Source: Mortierella sp. BCC40632 (lineage: Eukaryota; Mortierellomycota; Mortierellomycetes; Mortierellales; Mortierellaceae). From it: a stretch of 64,000 nt of DNA. The translations under genes and the position numbers were made by a program. Of this stretch, positions 12,389 through 26,180 are shown piece by piece (the first letter of the stretch is position 1; each line of letters begins with the position of its first letter). The stretch is from positions 506,001 to 570,000 of the forward strand of contig WAEK01000011.1 of assembly GCA_011634665.1 (NCBI GenBank). Direction: 5' to 3'. Below the pieces are notes generated by a model. It was not told the DNA's origin, ran no database searches, and worked only from the letters and a program-made list of their open reading frames with translations.

Positions 12389-13372
12389 TAGACGGGGTGC
12401 GTGAAGCTGGTCAAACGTACATTTCAAAGATTTTTCCTGGATTCGATGGCGAATAAATGTTTTTCCAAACTGAGAGTTGACTTGTTCCTGCCTGATAACC
12501 TTCAAATGCATATCCCAGCAGATCTGTCTGTGTATCGCCATTGTAGTCGAATGTCAGTGGTTGGTGAGAAGTTGAAGAAGGCACCTGGATATAATCTGGC
12601 TCTAAAGATAGTCACGGTGCATGAGGAGTCGACACAAAAATGTCAGCCGTGGGTCCTCTCTCTCCTCCCTTACTTGTCAAAAACATAGTATATTCAGTGT
12701 GCCACGTGGCTCTTCCTGAAGCCCCTTACCCCATCCACTGTCAATATTGCCGAGATAAACACGCATCATTAGCTCGCCGTTCGGGTTGCGTGCTGGATCA
12801 GCTTGACCCATGACTAGCACGTCCAATCGACCATCCCTGTTGAAATCGCCAGGCACAATGTTGGTAATGATAAAGGGCTGTGGCGCTTGGGCAATGGCGA
12901 CAGTGGCTGTAGGCAATAAACTGAACGACCACGATGCTAATTTTTGGAGAGGGGGGTCAGGAGTGAAGATTATCGATGTCAGCCATTTCGTCATTCGTAG
13001 GAATCAGGCGCTCAAGTCCACGAGGCCATAGCTACGTTCTGAACATACCGTGGTCCCAGAGATAGATACTAAATGAAGTCTGGTCATCACTTAGTGCAAT
13101 AATATCCGTACTAGTTTGTCCAAGTTGGTCACAGCGAGATCAGTTAGTTGCCAAGCTAGCGAGATGTAGGAGGAGGCGACAGGACAGTGAAATGGACTAA
13201 TGACATACAACTTGTCGCCGTTAAAGTCTCCAAAGGCTGCAACGGTTCCCTTGATGTTACCGAGGCCGACATTGTCATCGACATTGTAGAGTCCACTGGT
13301 GGGGTACTTTCGTGCAAGGGCTGATCTGATGGCAAACGACAGTGCCAAGACTGTCGAACAGAGGAGCCTCAT
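10256..13372 (-). CDS. ITFG1/TIP-like FG-GAP repeat membrane protein
   Basis: Homologue of the integrin-alpha FG-GAP protein ITFG1 (T-cell immunomodulatory protein), a secretory-pathway or plasma-membrane beta-propeller protein whose fungal role is not established. Nine exons (high to low): 13209-13372, 13049-13110, 12730-12936, 12421-12601, 12152-12249, 11677-12011, 11193-11537, 10422-11075, 10256-10315. They give 701 residues, all in phase. A signal peptide is visible (MRLLCSTVLALSFAIRSALA). Repeated FG-GAP/calcium-loop motifs follow: FGDFNGDK, PGDFNRDGRLDVLV, FVDLNGDC, FADIDGDGAVDFVV, VGDYNLDGYPDLLV, FIDLDEDGTVDIML. A single membrane span lies near residues 656-678, followed by a short charged tail (REDERERKK). 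This topology (propeller outside, one C-terminal span) matches ITFG1. It shares a 434-bp divergent promoter with the cap methyltransferase gene. Confidence 0.93.
12356..12389. repeat. (GATA)n microsatellite in an intron
   Basis: About eight GATA units inside the fourth intron (12250-12420) of the ITFG1-like gene. Confidence 0.95.
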
Positions 13373-15641
<2,269 letters not shown>

Positions 15642-15677
15642 TTGGTGGAAGAAGCCAATCTACAGATTGATAAAGTC

Positions 15678-15683
15678 AATAAA
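15678..15683 (+). terminator. Poly(A) signal AATAAA
   Basis: A canonical AATAAA lies 37 nt after the cap methyltransferase stop codon and probably directs its 3' end. Confidence 0.5.
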
Positions 15684-16638
15684 ACCCTGTATGAAAAAAA
15701 AAAAAAAAGGCACTTGTTCTTTTCTTTTTTGGAAGAGCTGCTTCCATATCTTTGACCCATATTGTCTCGAACTTCCAGAGAATGCCCCGAAGAAGAAGGA
15801 CAAAAGGGTTGTAACCAGCACCCTGTGTAATATGGTGGTGTGGAGAGGCTAAGCAACACAGACAAATATAGCTCCTACCACTCGGGTGACATTGCGGCGT
15901 TCAGCGGCCAATAATTTGTCGTGGAAGAGATGGAAAGAACCATTCAACAATTTGGAAATGCAGAGCACGAGAGCAAAAACTCTGTGTCCGTCCTCGGTAA
16001 CAGAGGGGGAGAAAGAGGTGGAGAGAGAGATAGAATTGCAAGACACGGCTAGTAAGGCTAATAAAACTTGTTCCGCTCCCCCATATGTCCTTTTGGGAGA
16101 GATGGACGAGTACACAGGAGGGTGTATTTCGTCGTCGAGGAGCGGTCAGAAAAACAACGCCGGTCCCTGTCAGGGAAGAGAAGGATCGGTCTGTTCGCTT
16201 TCTCTTTTTTCCTTGCCAGGTGCATCTCTCACATCTTGACCTTGGTTCATCCTTTGCCCATCCCCTGTCCACTGTCCCTCCGGACAATCCTCCTTCTCCT
16301 TCCTTTCTTTTTCTCCTCTTGTCATTCACTCCATCTCTCCACCTCATTACCTCCTTTTTTTTCCCTTTTCTTCATTCCTCCTCTCCGACCCCTGTCTACA
16401 CTCTCGATCCCTACTCCTCTTTTTTCAACACGACCCCTTCCCTGTTCCTTTGACCGACGGACAGCCTCCTCTCTTCCTTTCCCCTTTCTCCCTCTCTCTT
16501 CTTTCTCATAAAAAAGACACCTACGTTAATTCCCAGTTGTCTATTCCGTTATATCCCCTCACGCGACCTTGGACCTGGTTGGCACCCTCTTTGCGGATCA
16601 AACACTTGTGCTGATCTTTGTTCTTTCTCTCTAGCACG

Positions 16639-16675
<37 letters not shown>

Positions 16676-16935
16676 TTCCTTCTCTTTTTCCTTCTCCTCT
16701 TTAACTTGGACCAGTCTACCACAGCAGGAACATTCACTGATCACCACTGTTTATACTTTTTCGACTTGCAACCGTCGTCCATCCACCCACGGCACCCTTC
16801 TTTACCTTCCTCTTCTTCATCTCCGTTTCCTTTCCTTTCCTTTCCTCTCCTTTCCTTCACTCTCCATCCCAACGACTCATCTCGACTCTATAGCCAACTT
16901 CCTGCTCCTCCCCCTCTCCCTCTCACCAACACATC
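15684..16935. other. Intergenic, CT-rich leader of the sugar transporter
   Basis: No gene is recognised. The right half (16200-16920) is strongly pyrimidine-rich on the plus strand, as expected for the promoter/5' UTR of the downstream gene. Open frames here are low-complexity only. Confidence 0.5.
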
Positions 16936-18018
16936 ATGTCCGTGATCCAGGCCATTTGGACCAGGTTACGGTCCATGGGCCTTACCTTCTTATTGGGCTT
17001 CCTCCTCTGTATCTTCCAATCATCCGAGTCGATCCTCGTCAAACTATCCAACAACCGACCGGACCCACATCCTTCCTCAGCAAAGCTTCTCTTTCTGGCC
17101 GAGTTTCTCAAACTCTTGAGTAAGTATTTGCTCTCTTCACCTTCCATTCCTCTCTACTCTACCCTGATTATCTTTCTGTCGCTTGCTCCTGCGACGTACC
17201 TTTGTGAGGTTTTATTGCTGCCTTTGTTATCTATCGCCATATCAACCAACGGGTTTTTTTATACGCCACCGCAATATTCTCGACAAGCAAAAAGAATCTG
17301 GACGGCTACGCACAGATTGCACCACCTTCCCCTGTCAACTTGCATAAAAGTGCACACGACCAAAAAAAAAAAAAAAGAAAACGATGAGGCTGTTGGAATT
17401 AGGCTGTTACTACTGCAGCAGGGCCTTTAGTCCTGCAAGTGAGTACCAGCCTTGAGTCAGCGCCGGCTCTTTCTCCTCTTCCTCTCCCCCTCCCCCTCCT
17501 CTGCCCTTAGCCTTTGCGTGCAGAATTAGAGCGGACATTGACGTGATGTGAGGCTGAGTGGCGCCAAGACTAGTGGCTATGGTCTGGCGTAAATGGCTGT
17601 CGGAGGATGGGGTGGTCCCTTTCCTTGAGCCATTGGCAGTGTTATGACTGCAGGGGCCCTGCATTAATCCACGGCGCGTCTCTTGACACGGCGGCGACGA
17701 CACCATTCACAAGTGTTCGAGGTGAAGGCGGTGGAGGTGATGAAGGCGTGAAGGCGAGGGGTGGGGGAGAGAGTCAACAACGAGAGGTATTTTTGGTCGT
17801 GTGCTCTCTCTCCTCTCTCTCCTCTCTCTCTCTCTCTCTGTCTGTCACTCTTTTTTGCCCGACAGCCCACTGTCCAATTCCCTTGGGCGCATTGGCACTG
17901 ACAACACACACGACCATAACGGACTTTGTGGTGTACAACACATTTGTGTATTCCGTTTCTCTTCATCGTGTGCCTCATTTCCGCCTTTTCAAGCTCTATC
18001 CCGACCACACAGAGCCTG

Positions 18019-18057
<39 letters not shown>

Positions 18058-18193
18058 CTTGCTCAGCTCTCAACTCTTTATCCCTCTTCCGCCGACTGAG
18101 AAAATGGGTGTGAGAGAGAAAGAGAAAGCTGCGCTCGACCTCATCTCTGCTTGCCTCACCATTGCGAATCCACTTACACACGCGACCCCATTG

Positions 18194-18227
<34 letters not shown>

Positions 18228-19985
18228 TCTCCGCCTTTCTTATTTGTTTCTTGCTGCTCTCGATCTTTTTCGTAATTGTCTCTCCTCCTCGTTCTCCTCC
18301 CTCGCCCTTTTGTTTGCCCTGGAAGAGGGAACAAAGGGGGTGGGTGAGGAAAGGGAATGATTTGCATAACCATGATAACCATGCGACAGTCTAGACGCAT
18401 CGACCCGACGGCAGTCAGGCGAGCAAAAGACAGAAAAAGGAAAAAAGCACCCACACTACCTCACTCTCCTTCCAACCAACCTAAGGGTCCCACATTTTTT
18501 TTGTTTTGTTTTTTTCCGAGTTATTTTTTTTTTCTTCCTTCTGCTGATGCTAGGAGTAGGTTGCCTGGCTATCAATAGCCAAGAAATATCCACTGACGTC
18601 TCACTGTCTCTTCTCCCCTTCTCTGTTGTCTCTCTCAAGTCTCATACACGCTCCTTTCCGTCGAGAGAAAGCAAATCGTAGGCGTTGCACAGCTCCTTCG
18701 CTGGCGAAGGTTGAGGCGGTGCTGCCGCTCCTCCTGCAAGTGCGCCGCTAAATTACCCACCGCCGGCAGTCAAATCGACGACGACGACGACGACAATAAC
18801 AAGAGCTCGCCGCACCATAGACATCGAGGCGACGAGGAAGAAGCTCGTGGCAGAGGACTCTTGAGCAAAAAGACTAACAACGACAATGGCGATTCAGACT
18901 CTGATGACGATGACGACGATGACGACAACAGCAACGCTCAGCAGCCATCTTCGACCTCATCCTCAAAGCGATGCAGGTTTCCCTCCATCCTACTCTTTGC
19001 TGTACCGGGAGCGATCTACTTTTTCAACAACAACTTGACTTTTGTCCTCCTCTCGTTGATGCCTGCACCGACCTATGTGGTGCTCTCGAATCTTAAGATC
19101 CTGACAACGGGTCTCTTCTCATACCTTTTCCTTCATCGGATGCTCTCATTCTCACAATGGATTTCTTTGGGCATCCTCTTCTTGTCGACAGCCATTTCGC
19201 AGGTGGATCTGGAGAAGGGTCTGACATTAGCCATTTCTCTTCAGGCCTTTTTGCTCATGGTCTTGTTTTGTTCCTTGTCTGCTGCTGCGTCCGTGTTTTC
19301 TGAGTATGTGATGAAGGAACGATTCGCGAACGAGTCAATTCATATCCAGAATATGAAATTGTACATGTTTGGCATCCTCTTCAACGGCGTGACCTATATT
19401 TTGTCGACACCCAAAGCACCCACGACTCCTGCAGATGGCACCCCGACTGCACCTACAGGATTCTGGTCTGACATGGCGCCGATCCACTTTATGGTCATTC
19501 TTGCGTACGCATCCTTGGGCTTGGTGACATCAGCCATTATCAAGTTTGCAGGCTCGATTACCAAAGTTTACGCGTCGTCCATGTCCATGTTCTTTGCAGC
19601 ATTGGTGTCTTGGTTGTTGTTGAACGACAGCCTGTCGGCACTGTTCTTTGTTGGATGCTTTGGATGTTGCTTCGCATTGCATCTCTATTACCGCGCTCCT
19701 GCCTCTCCAGTAGCGTCAGCAGCGGGTGCCTCCACTGCAACGTCTCGTCAAGAAGGAGAGAATGGAGGTCAGGGACGAACCTCGACGAGTTCGACTGCCA
19801 GCTCAACCACATTGGCAGCGACTTCACCGATCAGTAAGATGGGTGTAGGGTCGTTGTTAACGCCATCCATCTCTGTCGCAGACAATGTAGATAGAAGCGA
19901 GTATTTTTCGCTCGAGACGATGGATCAGGATGAGGAAGAGAGCCGGACAGGCGGCAGCAACTCAATGTCGCCTGTACGGAGGTAG
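16936..19985 (+). CDS. SLC35A-type nucleotide-sugar transporter
   Basis: Golgi/ER multispan antiporter of the UDP-galactose/UDP-GlcNAc/CMP-sialic acid transporter class (NST/UAA families). Two exons, 16936-17119 and 18682-19985, encode 495 residues; acceptor TAG at 18679-18681 restores frame (phase 1). TM1 and TM2 come from exon 1 (MGLTFLLGFLLCIF; AKLLFLAEFLKLL). Exon 2 supplies the remaining spans and family hallmarks: AIYFFNNNLTFVLL, YVVLSNLKILTTGLFS, AAASVFSEYVMKERF, and FAGSITKVYASSMSMFFAAL. An acidic/Asn-rich insertion of about 75 residues (poly-Asp runs, 18775-18960) falls in the loop before the third span. The C-terminal ~110 residues are Ser/Thr-rich and probably cytosolic. Substrate cannot be read from sequence. 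The 1562-nt intron is long compared with the others here. Confidence 0.9.
17120..18681 (+). other. 1.56-kb intron of the sugar-transporter gene
   Basis: Bounded by GTAAGT and TAG. It contains (CT)n stretches (17800-17840, 18191-18222), a ~37-nt T-run at 18021-18057 and no recognisable exon or RNA. Open frames in it are low-complexity. Confidence 0.7.
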
Positions 19986-20371
19986 CACACGTCCCATTTC
20001 CATCCATTAAAAAAGAAATTTTATCTCTAGAACTATTACCATACTTGGTCCAAGCATGTCATTGTTTAAACATGGCCTAGATCCTAGGCATCTTGAGCTG
20101 TTCTATCATTGCGGTGCATCTTTGCTTCTTAATTTGATTTGGTGATTCCCCATGACTACTAAACGTAGAAGGGACACGCGGAGGAAATTATCCTTAACAA
20201 AGGACCGACTGACAGCGAGAACCAAGGGATACAACAATTTTAACTATCGCCACAAGAATGAAAAGCTAGCCAAAGATTCTTTTATATAAATATAGAGTGA
20301 TCAAGGAAGCCAAAGCCATTCTCTATAGCAGCATGGACGCCTCCGAGAAGGCACTGGAGATAGTCTTGTCT

Positions 20372-20404
<33 letters not shown>

Positions 20405-21265
20405 CCGGTCAATCTCTGGCCTTTCTTGATATTTCAGGACTCGTTACCATGATGCGCAGGAAACCAAATGATGGTCTCTTTGAAACCACTGAAGCTATCA
20501 ACATCCACCTCTCGCGTTAAAAAATATTTGTTTATGCGCCGTGCAAATTCTTGACGCTGTGCAGATCAGCATTGACCTCGAAATCTTGATGTAATCTCCC
20601 CCTCCCCCTCCCCTTTTTATTTATTTATTTGCAGAGGTAACTCAAAAATACACAAGCACTCAGTGCTGTGTCACCACACAGCAGTGAAAATCTACAACCC
20701 CCTCATTAATCACCATAGCCCATCAAATAAGAAACATATTTAAAAAGGCGGTTGTTTGATGGTTTATATAGCACTCCAGCCAAAGCGACAAGTACCATCT
20801 GATATGAAGAAGTCATACAGAGAGACGATCAGTGCCTTGATCTAGATTTTACACCTCCTGTAGACCCAGGGAGTAACCAGGTGCAACGATTCATGATCAG
20901 CAACAACGACATTCTGGCCAATAGAACCTGGAGCCCGGAAAGATCATGCAGGGAGGGCAAGCTGCTATAGAATCTCTCTTCTAACCTGGAACCACAATTC
21001 AATGTGAGATTTCAAAGTTGAAAATGAGGGCGAGTGTGGAGGCAAGGGCGAAGGCGAAGGTGAAGGCGGGAGCGAGGACGAGAGCGAGGGTGAGGGCGAG
21101 GGCGAGGCGAAGTCCAATACCTTTCTCTCTCTCACTTTCTGTTGATGCATAAATTTCTTCTATAAGGGTGGGAGGCCCATGCGAAAAAATGAAAGGGAAT
21201 ATGGGATGCTCGTGATTCACGAGTTGAGGTCAGGGGATATGAGTAGCCGGCAGATGAGGAAAGCT

Positions 21266-21301
<36 letters not shown>

Positions 21302-21326
21302 CTAAATCTATGGTGAAGAATTCTCA
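19986..21326. other. Intergenic, nothing recognised
   Basis: AT-richer than the neighbours, with T-runs at about 20372-20402 and 21267-21299. A GA-rich patch (21020-21115) creates short minus-strand frames of no credibility. No RNA gene or mobile element was recognised. Confidence 0.5.
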
Positions 21327-21334
21327 TATAAATA
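21327..21334 (+). promoter_or_regulatory. TATA box candidate (TATAAATA)
   Basis: TATAAATA lies about 113 bp before the ATG of the coiled-coil gene and directly after a 33-nt T-run, an arrangement consistent with a core promoter. Confidence 0.5.
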
Positions 21335-21446
21335 CCCGTCTCGTCTTGGACATTGACCTTCAGTCCATTTTTTCTTTTCCTACCTCTATCTCAGCTCTAT
21401 TCCACACTCCATCCATATTTCCTCTTCCTCCTTTCCTAAAAGCTTC

Positions 21447-22376
21447 ATGGCAGCTCAAAGTTTCCCCACCAACGACGGCGGCGATGGATATGGCCCACCA
21501 GCTAAGAAACGCTTTCCAAACCTCTCCCACAAGACATTCCGATTAATCTTTTTCTCTGTCCTGGCCCTCGGTGGATTGGCGCTCTTGATGAACGGCGCTC
21601 CGGCATCCTTGATTTCCAAGCTTTCATCTAGGATAGCCTTTCAGATTGGAAATGAGGCCTTAACCTCAACAATTCAATGGATTATTAACGCTATGGTTTC
21701 AATGGGCGTAGCTGGAGTTTATCGCTTGGCTACCGGGGAGATCATGAATTGTTGGAAACCCACAGATGGCGGCGACAAGCCAGACTGGATCAGTAAACTT
21801 TTAGGCCAAAATTACGACCCGACAGGCCAGGTCTGCTCAAGAGATCAGTATGATTGCTTAGTGACTCCTACTGATAATCCGATGACCGAGGGCGAGAAGC
21901 GGATTTCTCGGGGCGAGACTCCAGATAGGAGGTCAAGGACTGAGGCTCTCGAGTCTCAGATCAGGGCGTTAAAGACTGAGCTTGAGGAGTTGAGGACTGA
22001 AGTTCTCGAGTCTCAGATCATGGCGTTAGAAACTGAGAAAGAGGGGTTGAGGACTGAGAACTTTGAGTCTCAGATCAGGGCGTTGAAAACTGAGAATGAG
22101 GAGTTGAAGGCCGAGAACAGGGAGTTGAAGACCAATAACGAAGAATTGAAAGCCGAGAACAAAGAGCTGAAGGTCGAGAACAAGGAGTTGAAGACTAAAG
22201 TCGACTCATTGGAAACTGAAGTCGGGACGTTGAAGGCCGAGAACAAGGAGTTGAAGACTGAAGTCGAGATGTTGAAGACTGAATTCGGGAAGGTGAAGGC
22301 TGAGAACACTGCTCTATCTGACAAATTTACGCGACTTGAAAATCTTGTACGCTCGACTATGGAGGTCAGAGTTTGA
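21447..22376 (+). CDS. Membrane-anchored coiled-coil protein, unknown function
   Basis: An intronless 309-residue frame starting at ATG 21447 behind a TATA-like box. Residues ~25-45 (LIFFSVLALGGLALLMN) form a membrane span, and a second hydrophobic stretch near 65-95 (TIQWIINAMVSMGVAGVYRL) may be another. From about residue 170 to the end the protein is a near-continuous coiled coil built from tandem repeats. Three units begin ESQI-ALxTExExLRTE, followed by shorter ELKAENK-type heptads. Leu and Glu/Lys spacing is zipper-like throughout. Middle-region cysteines (QVCSRDQYDC) may pair. I recognise no family; it could be a lineage-specific organelle tether or scaffold. The repeat units are almost identical at DNA level, indicating recent internal expansion. 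Confidence 0.7.
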   Translation: MAAQSFPTNDGGDGYGPPAKKRFPNLSHKTFRLIFFSVLALGGLALLMNGAPASLISKLSSRIAFQIGNEALTSTIQWIINAMVSMGVAGVYRLATGEIMNCWKPTDGGDKPDWISKLLGQNYDPTGQVCSRDQYDCLVTPTDNPMTEGEKRISRGETPDRRSRTEALESQIRALKTELEELRTEVLESQIMALETEKEGLRTENFESQIRALKTENEELKAENRELKTNNEELKAENKELKVENKELKTKVDSLETEVGTLKAENKELKTEVEMLKTEFGKVKAENTALSDKFTRLENLVRSTMEVRV

Positions 22377-24582
22377 TCTTTTGAAGGCGGAATCCACCAA
22401 GCCCTCTTCCCCGCCTGCTCCAACGTCCTAATGAACACATGACTCGGATACGTTATGATAATGACCATATAGTAATGACAGCTTGATATGAGAAAAGTCC
22501 ATATTTTTATATCCTTCTAAACCAGTTCTTTAGTCTTTGCCTCAGTTGGTGCAGTAGATTGAGTTAAAGGAATATGAGAACTTGAGAAAGAACCGGAGGC
22601 AGTAAGATGCCAATGGCCCTGGGGAGGGGGGACAGTGTGCAAATTCATCTTTACCCCATATACGATCTCACAACTCCATTGCTCGAGGGCTACCGATTGC
22701 ATAGTGGGAGAAGGGGAGGGGGACTACTGCGTCTATCTTGGGCCAGAGTTGTGTAAGCTCTGTCTGTATTAGGTTCCTTTGTATGGCTCCAGTGCCAATT
22801 GCCTTGGTCAGGGTGGGATACAGTCCTCTCCAGCTGAGCTGATGTACGATCAACCATGAGCTCGGTAAGGGGCCATAAATCCGTGTCCTGTCGGCGATAG
22901 TGGTGAGAGTTTCCAAGGCCGGCCAGCCATAGCATTTGGACAAACTAGGAAACGAATCACTGTTTGGTTGGCAACTGTCTCCTGATCATTTTTTTCGGAT
23001 CTATCACGACACATCTAGAAAATCGATTAATCGACTTTGAATTTCTCATTTCCAGTAACTTATTGTCCGTATTGCTTGTAATGTCGCATGAGCTCCGCTG
23101 AAAGCTGCGAGGCTACCGATTGGACTATTGGTAATGGGGTGTACTCCTTGGTAATTAGGACCATCTCTGCGTCGGTGAGAAACGACGCGTCTAAATGGTC
23201 CATCTCTTTCAGTCCTCTGAACGAATGTGTTGGCAGGTGCTTTGATATCTCTCCTGCTATCCAGAGGGTTTCGAGAGCTGAGGGAGTAAGGGATGAGGCG
23301 TACGTTAGATGCGTCGTCCCCATCATCTTCCGTAGAACTACCTATGTTTTCGTTGGCCAAATCTTTGGTTGGGGCGGAAGGAGAGCATAGTTTATCGAGT
23401 GCAACAAGTCAAAGGAGTGTCTACGTTAGAAGCCGTTTAATAGGTTCAAGGTCAAGCTCTAGTGTTCTATCTATGGTGGGATGCCCCCTTTTATACAGGG
23501 CATTCCTCTCCCTAGCTCTATTACTGGGGTCTTCTACTCGACCCACCCCAGCTCTGTTAAACCTCTTTCATCGAGGATCTCATGATCGCGTAGATTGATG
23601 CTTGCCACGGGTACTACAGGTCGAGGGCATTCTCCATTTCATCTGTTTTTGTTTTTTCCACGCTTATTTTCGTGGATTATGCACGGTCCGTTGCATGGGG
23701 TTACTGCGAAGGGAGCTGTTAATCCTCAAATAAGCAGCGCAAACTGAAGTCAAAAACAGGTGAAAAGGGCAATAGAAAGATCCTCTAGATAGAGATCGAT
23801 CAAAATTTGGCACTGTCTTTTGCAATCCCATGCCGTGCGAACAGCTCCGTAGAATTACGCAATGATTTCCTGAGCAGCACTGTCATCTTTGACAGCGACC
23901 ATGGATATTGGGGGCCAAGCGACCAAGATCCAGAGACACAGTTGGGTGTTCGAAGGATAGTTCATGCATTACTTGCTTGCGCTTGAAGTCGTCATTCTTG
24001 TTGATCTCGATCCTAATGTCTGAGAGTTTCTTCTTGCTGACTTTTGGTGTTTAAAGGTCTACCGAGGCCTTCCCAGACGACTTCTTCCATGTTTTGAGTT
24101 GGTACTCTCTTGAGATGGCAGGGCAGGGTGATCCTTGGTAGGTTCAAAGCGAACCTTTGGATTGAATCTTGGACGATAATGGTTGTTGTTGACAGGATTT
24201 GGTCGGTTCGTCGAGAAAAAGACGTTGCCCGGTTTGGGCTCTGTTCTTCCAGTTCCCGACCGCTGATTGCGTTCGGTCCTGTTTGACAGGAGCTGTAGCG
24301 CAACGACCTCAAGAGCTAATCTAATTGTAGCCCGCGCGAGAAAGGATGACCTCTTGTGGCTTGGCATCTTTCTATCATGTTCAGTTTGGGTCGATGTGCA
24401 CATGCTCGGACCTCACTCGAGAAAGTGAAAGAAAAGCTCGGCTTTTGTTCAAAAAAGGCCTGTCAGGTCCGAAGCATATCTCTCCGGCTTTTTTTTTTTT
24501 TTTCTCTCATCTCTCATCCCTTTTTTTTTTTTTTTTTTCTTCCAGTCACGTCACCTTTCTTTCATCCCATTTCATCTCCATC
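22377..24582. other. 2.2-kb gene-poor stretch with doubtful ORFs
   Basis: No recognised gene. Minus-strand frames at 22668-22943 (91 aa), 23060-23326 (88 aa) and 24059-24403 (114 aa) have ordinary amino-acid composition rather than low complexity, but match nothing I know and lack splice-consistent partners. They may be decayed lineage-specific genes. The segment 23470-23540 contains a TTTTATACA TATA-like element, but I cannot support an LTR call. The 3' part before 24583 is T-rich promoter sequence. Confidence 0.4.
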
Positions 24583-25319
24583 ATGTCGCGCATCTTTACT
24601 TCTGAGGAGCTTCGTCAGTTCAACGGCGCGAACGGCTCGCCTATCTATGTCGCTATCAAGGGTACAGTCTTTGACGTCTCCTCCAAGCCAGAAATGTATG
24701 GTCCTGACGCAGAATCGAAATACAAAGTCTTTGCAGGCAAGGACTCCTCCAAGGTACGAACCCCCAATCCTTTTTCTTCTCTGTTCATCTTCTATCTTTA
24801 CTTTCCCATGAACCTCTCTCTCTCTCTTTTTCTATAAATTGATCCTTGCTCAATTGGGATCCTTGTTGCTAACATTTTTTTTTTTTTTTTTTTTTTGCAT
24901 GATACCCTTTAGGCCCTCGGCAAGTCCTCGCTCGAGGAAGCGGACTGCATTGCCGACTACAGCGGATTGAATGAGGAAGAGGTAGGAAGCGCACCTGATG
25001 AAGAGGCAGAAAAAGAGGCCTCCGTTTTTTGTTTTTTTATTTTTTTTTTTTTTTTTTTTTTGTGCGTTGTTGGCGACAACTCGACCCTTGTTCCTCCTCT
25101 CCCCTTGTCTCCCACCATCCCATCTCATATCTGCGCCTTTGCAGAAAAGAGGAGTGAAACTCCTGGACCGGACCTGCAGTCATCATACTGTGCTGAGTTT
25201 TGCTGACTTTTTTTTTTTTTTTTATTTTTCTCACCCTTTGCATTAAACAGCTCAAGACTCTTGATAACTGGCACACATTCTTCGAGAAGCGCTACCCAGT
25301 TGTTGGCAAGACTCAGTAG
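24583..25319 (+). CDS. Cytochrome b5-like MAPR/Dap1 heme-binding protein
   Basis: Small protein of the membrane-associated progesterone receptor (MAPR/Dap1/PGRMC) family, which binds heme through tyrosine and supports cytochrome P450 steps such as ergosterol synthesis. Three exons, 24583-24753, 24913-24981 and 25251-25319, all phase 0, give 102 residues. The cytochrome-b5-type fold is seen from FTSEELRQFNG and PIYVAIKGTVFDVSS through YGPDAESKYKVFAGKDSS to the end. The tyrosines in MYGP and YKVFAGKD fit MAPR rather than histidine-ligated cytochrome b5. Unlike Dap1 and PGRMC1 there is no N-terminal membrane anchor, so this may be a soluble neudesin-like or cytosolic variant. Introns hold long T-runs. 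Confidence 0.88.
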
Positions 25320-25438
25320 AATTGTACACTCCCGTCAATGCAGGATAGTTTCTTTTGCTCAGTGAGGTCGCAAGGATGGTAGACCTTTCCCTTTGACCTT
25401 TTACACCTATTTTTTCTTTCTCTTTCTCAACGATATCG

Positions 25439-25444
25439 AATAAA
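25439..25444 (+). terminator. Poly(A) signal AATAAA at an A-run
   Basis: AATAAA opens a ~19-nt A-run 120 nt past the MAPR stop codon; it is a plausible 3'-end signal for that gene. Confidence 0.35.
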
Positions 25445-26180
25445 AAAAAAAAAAAAAATGATGCACCTGCAATATCTTGGACATGGGACATTGTGTGAAA
25501 AAGGAAAAAAAAAAAAAAAAAAAGATCGAATCCTCTGCTGCGCTGGCGTTTAGCGCGCCTCGGGACCAGTCAGAGAGAACGCGCAATCCGAAGAGGAAAA
25601 AAAAATGCCGAGGTCGACTCGTTCTGTCTGTCAAATTGCTGGACTGCTGGACAAGAAGGAGAGAGGAAGAGCCCACGCGAAATTCGGGGGTGGTTGCTGT
25701 TCGAAGGGTGGGAGGTATCGTTGTGTCAGATCGTTTTTTTGGGGAAGGAAGGACTTGAACAGGACAAGGGGAAAGAAAGGGAGAGAGAGGGAGAGAGGGA
25801 GAGAGGAAAGAGAGATGCGCGTCAACGAACAGGCGTGGCGATCTGGAACGCACCGGAATCCAGCCGGTATTTGAATAGGCATCTGTCCGCCCATCCGTTC
25901 ATTTCCATGTCCATCAGCCAGCTCGACGAGACAGCTTTGTCTTCCTGGCTTTGGACGACACTTCTTTCTTCTTTCTTCTTTTATTCGTTTCTCGCTTTTA
26001 CTCTGCGGTATTGCACCCACACACTCACGCAACCTCCCCCCTACAGATACCACGATATCTTCACGCCATCTTTCCCGCTCGACTCCATCTCTCATCTCCT
26101 TTTCCTCTTCCCGTCGCCTGTTGTAAAGACATACGCCATTTTTCTTGTTTTTATATTTTAAAAGTATCGTCTATTACTGG
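25445..26180. other. Intergenic, promoter side of the Whi5-like gene
   Basis: No gene recognised. Purine-rich at 25740-25820, then CT-rich toward the next start codon. The open frames on both strands are composition artefacts. Confidence 0.5.

Noticed and set aside
23470..23600. Possible solo LTR (TATA-like TTTTATACA, short palindromic words)
   Set aside because: No second copy, target-site duplication, primer-binding site or retroelement protein was found.
25605..26095. Overlapping open frames on both strands upstream of the Whi5-like gene
   Set aside because: They follow GA/CT-rich composition and contain no recognisable domain.
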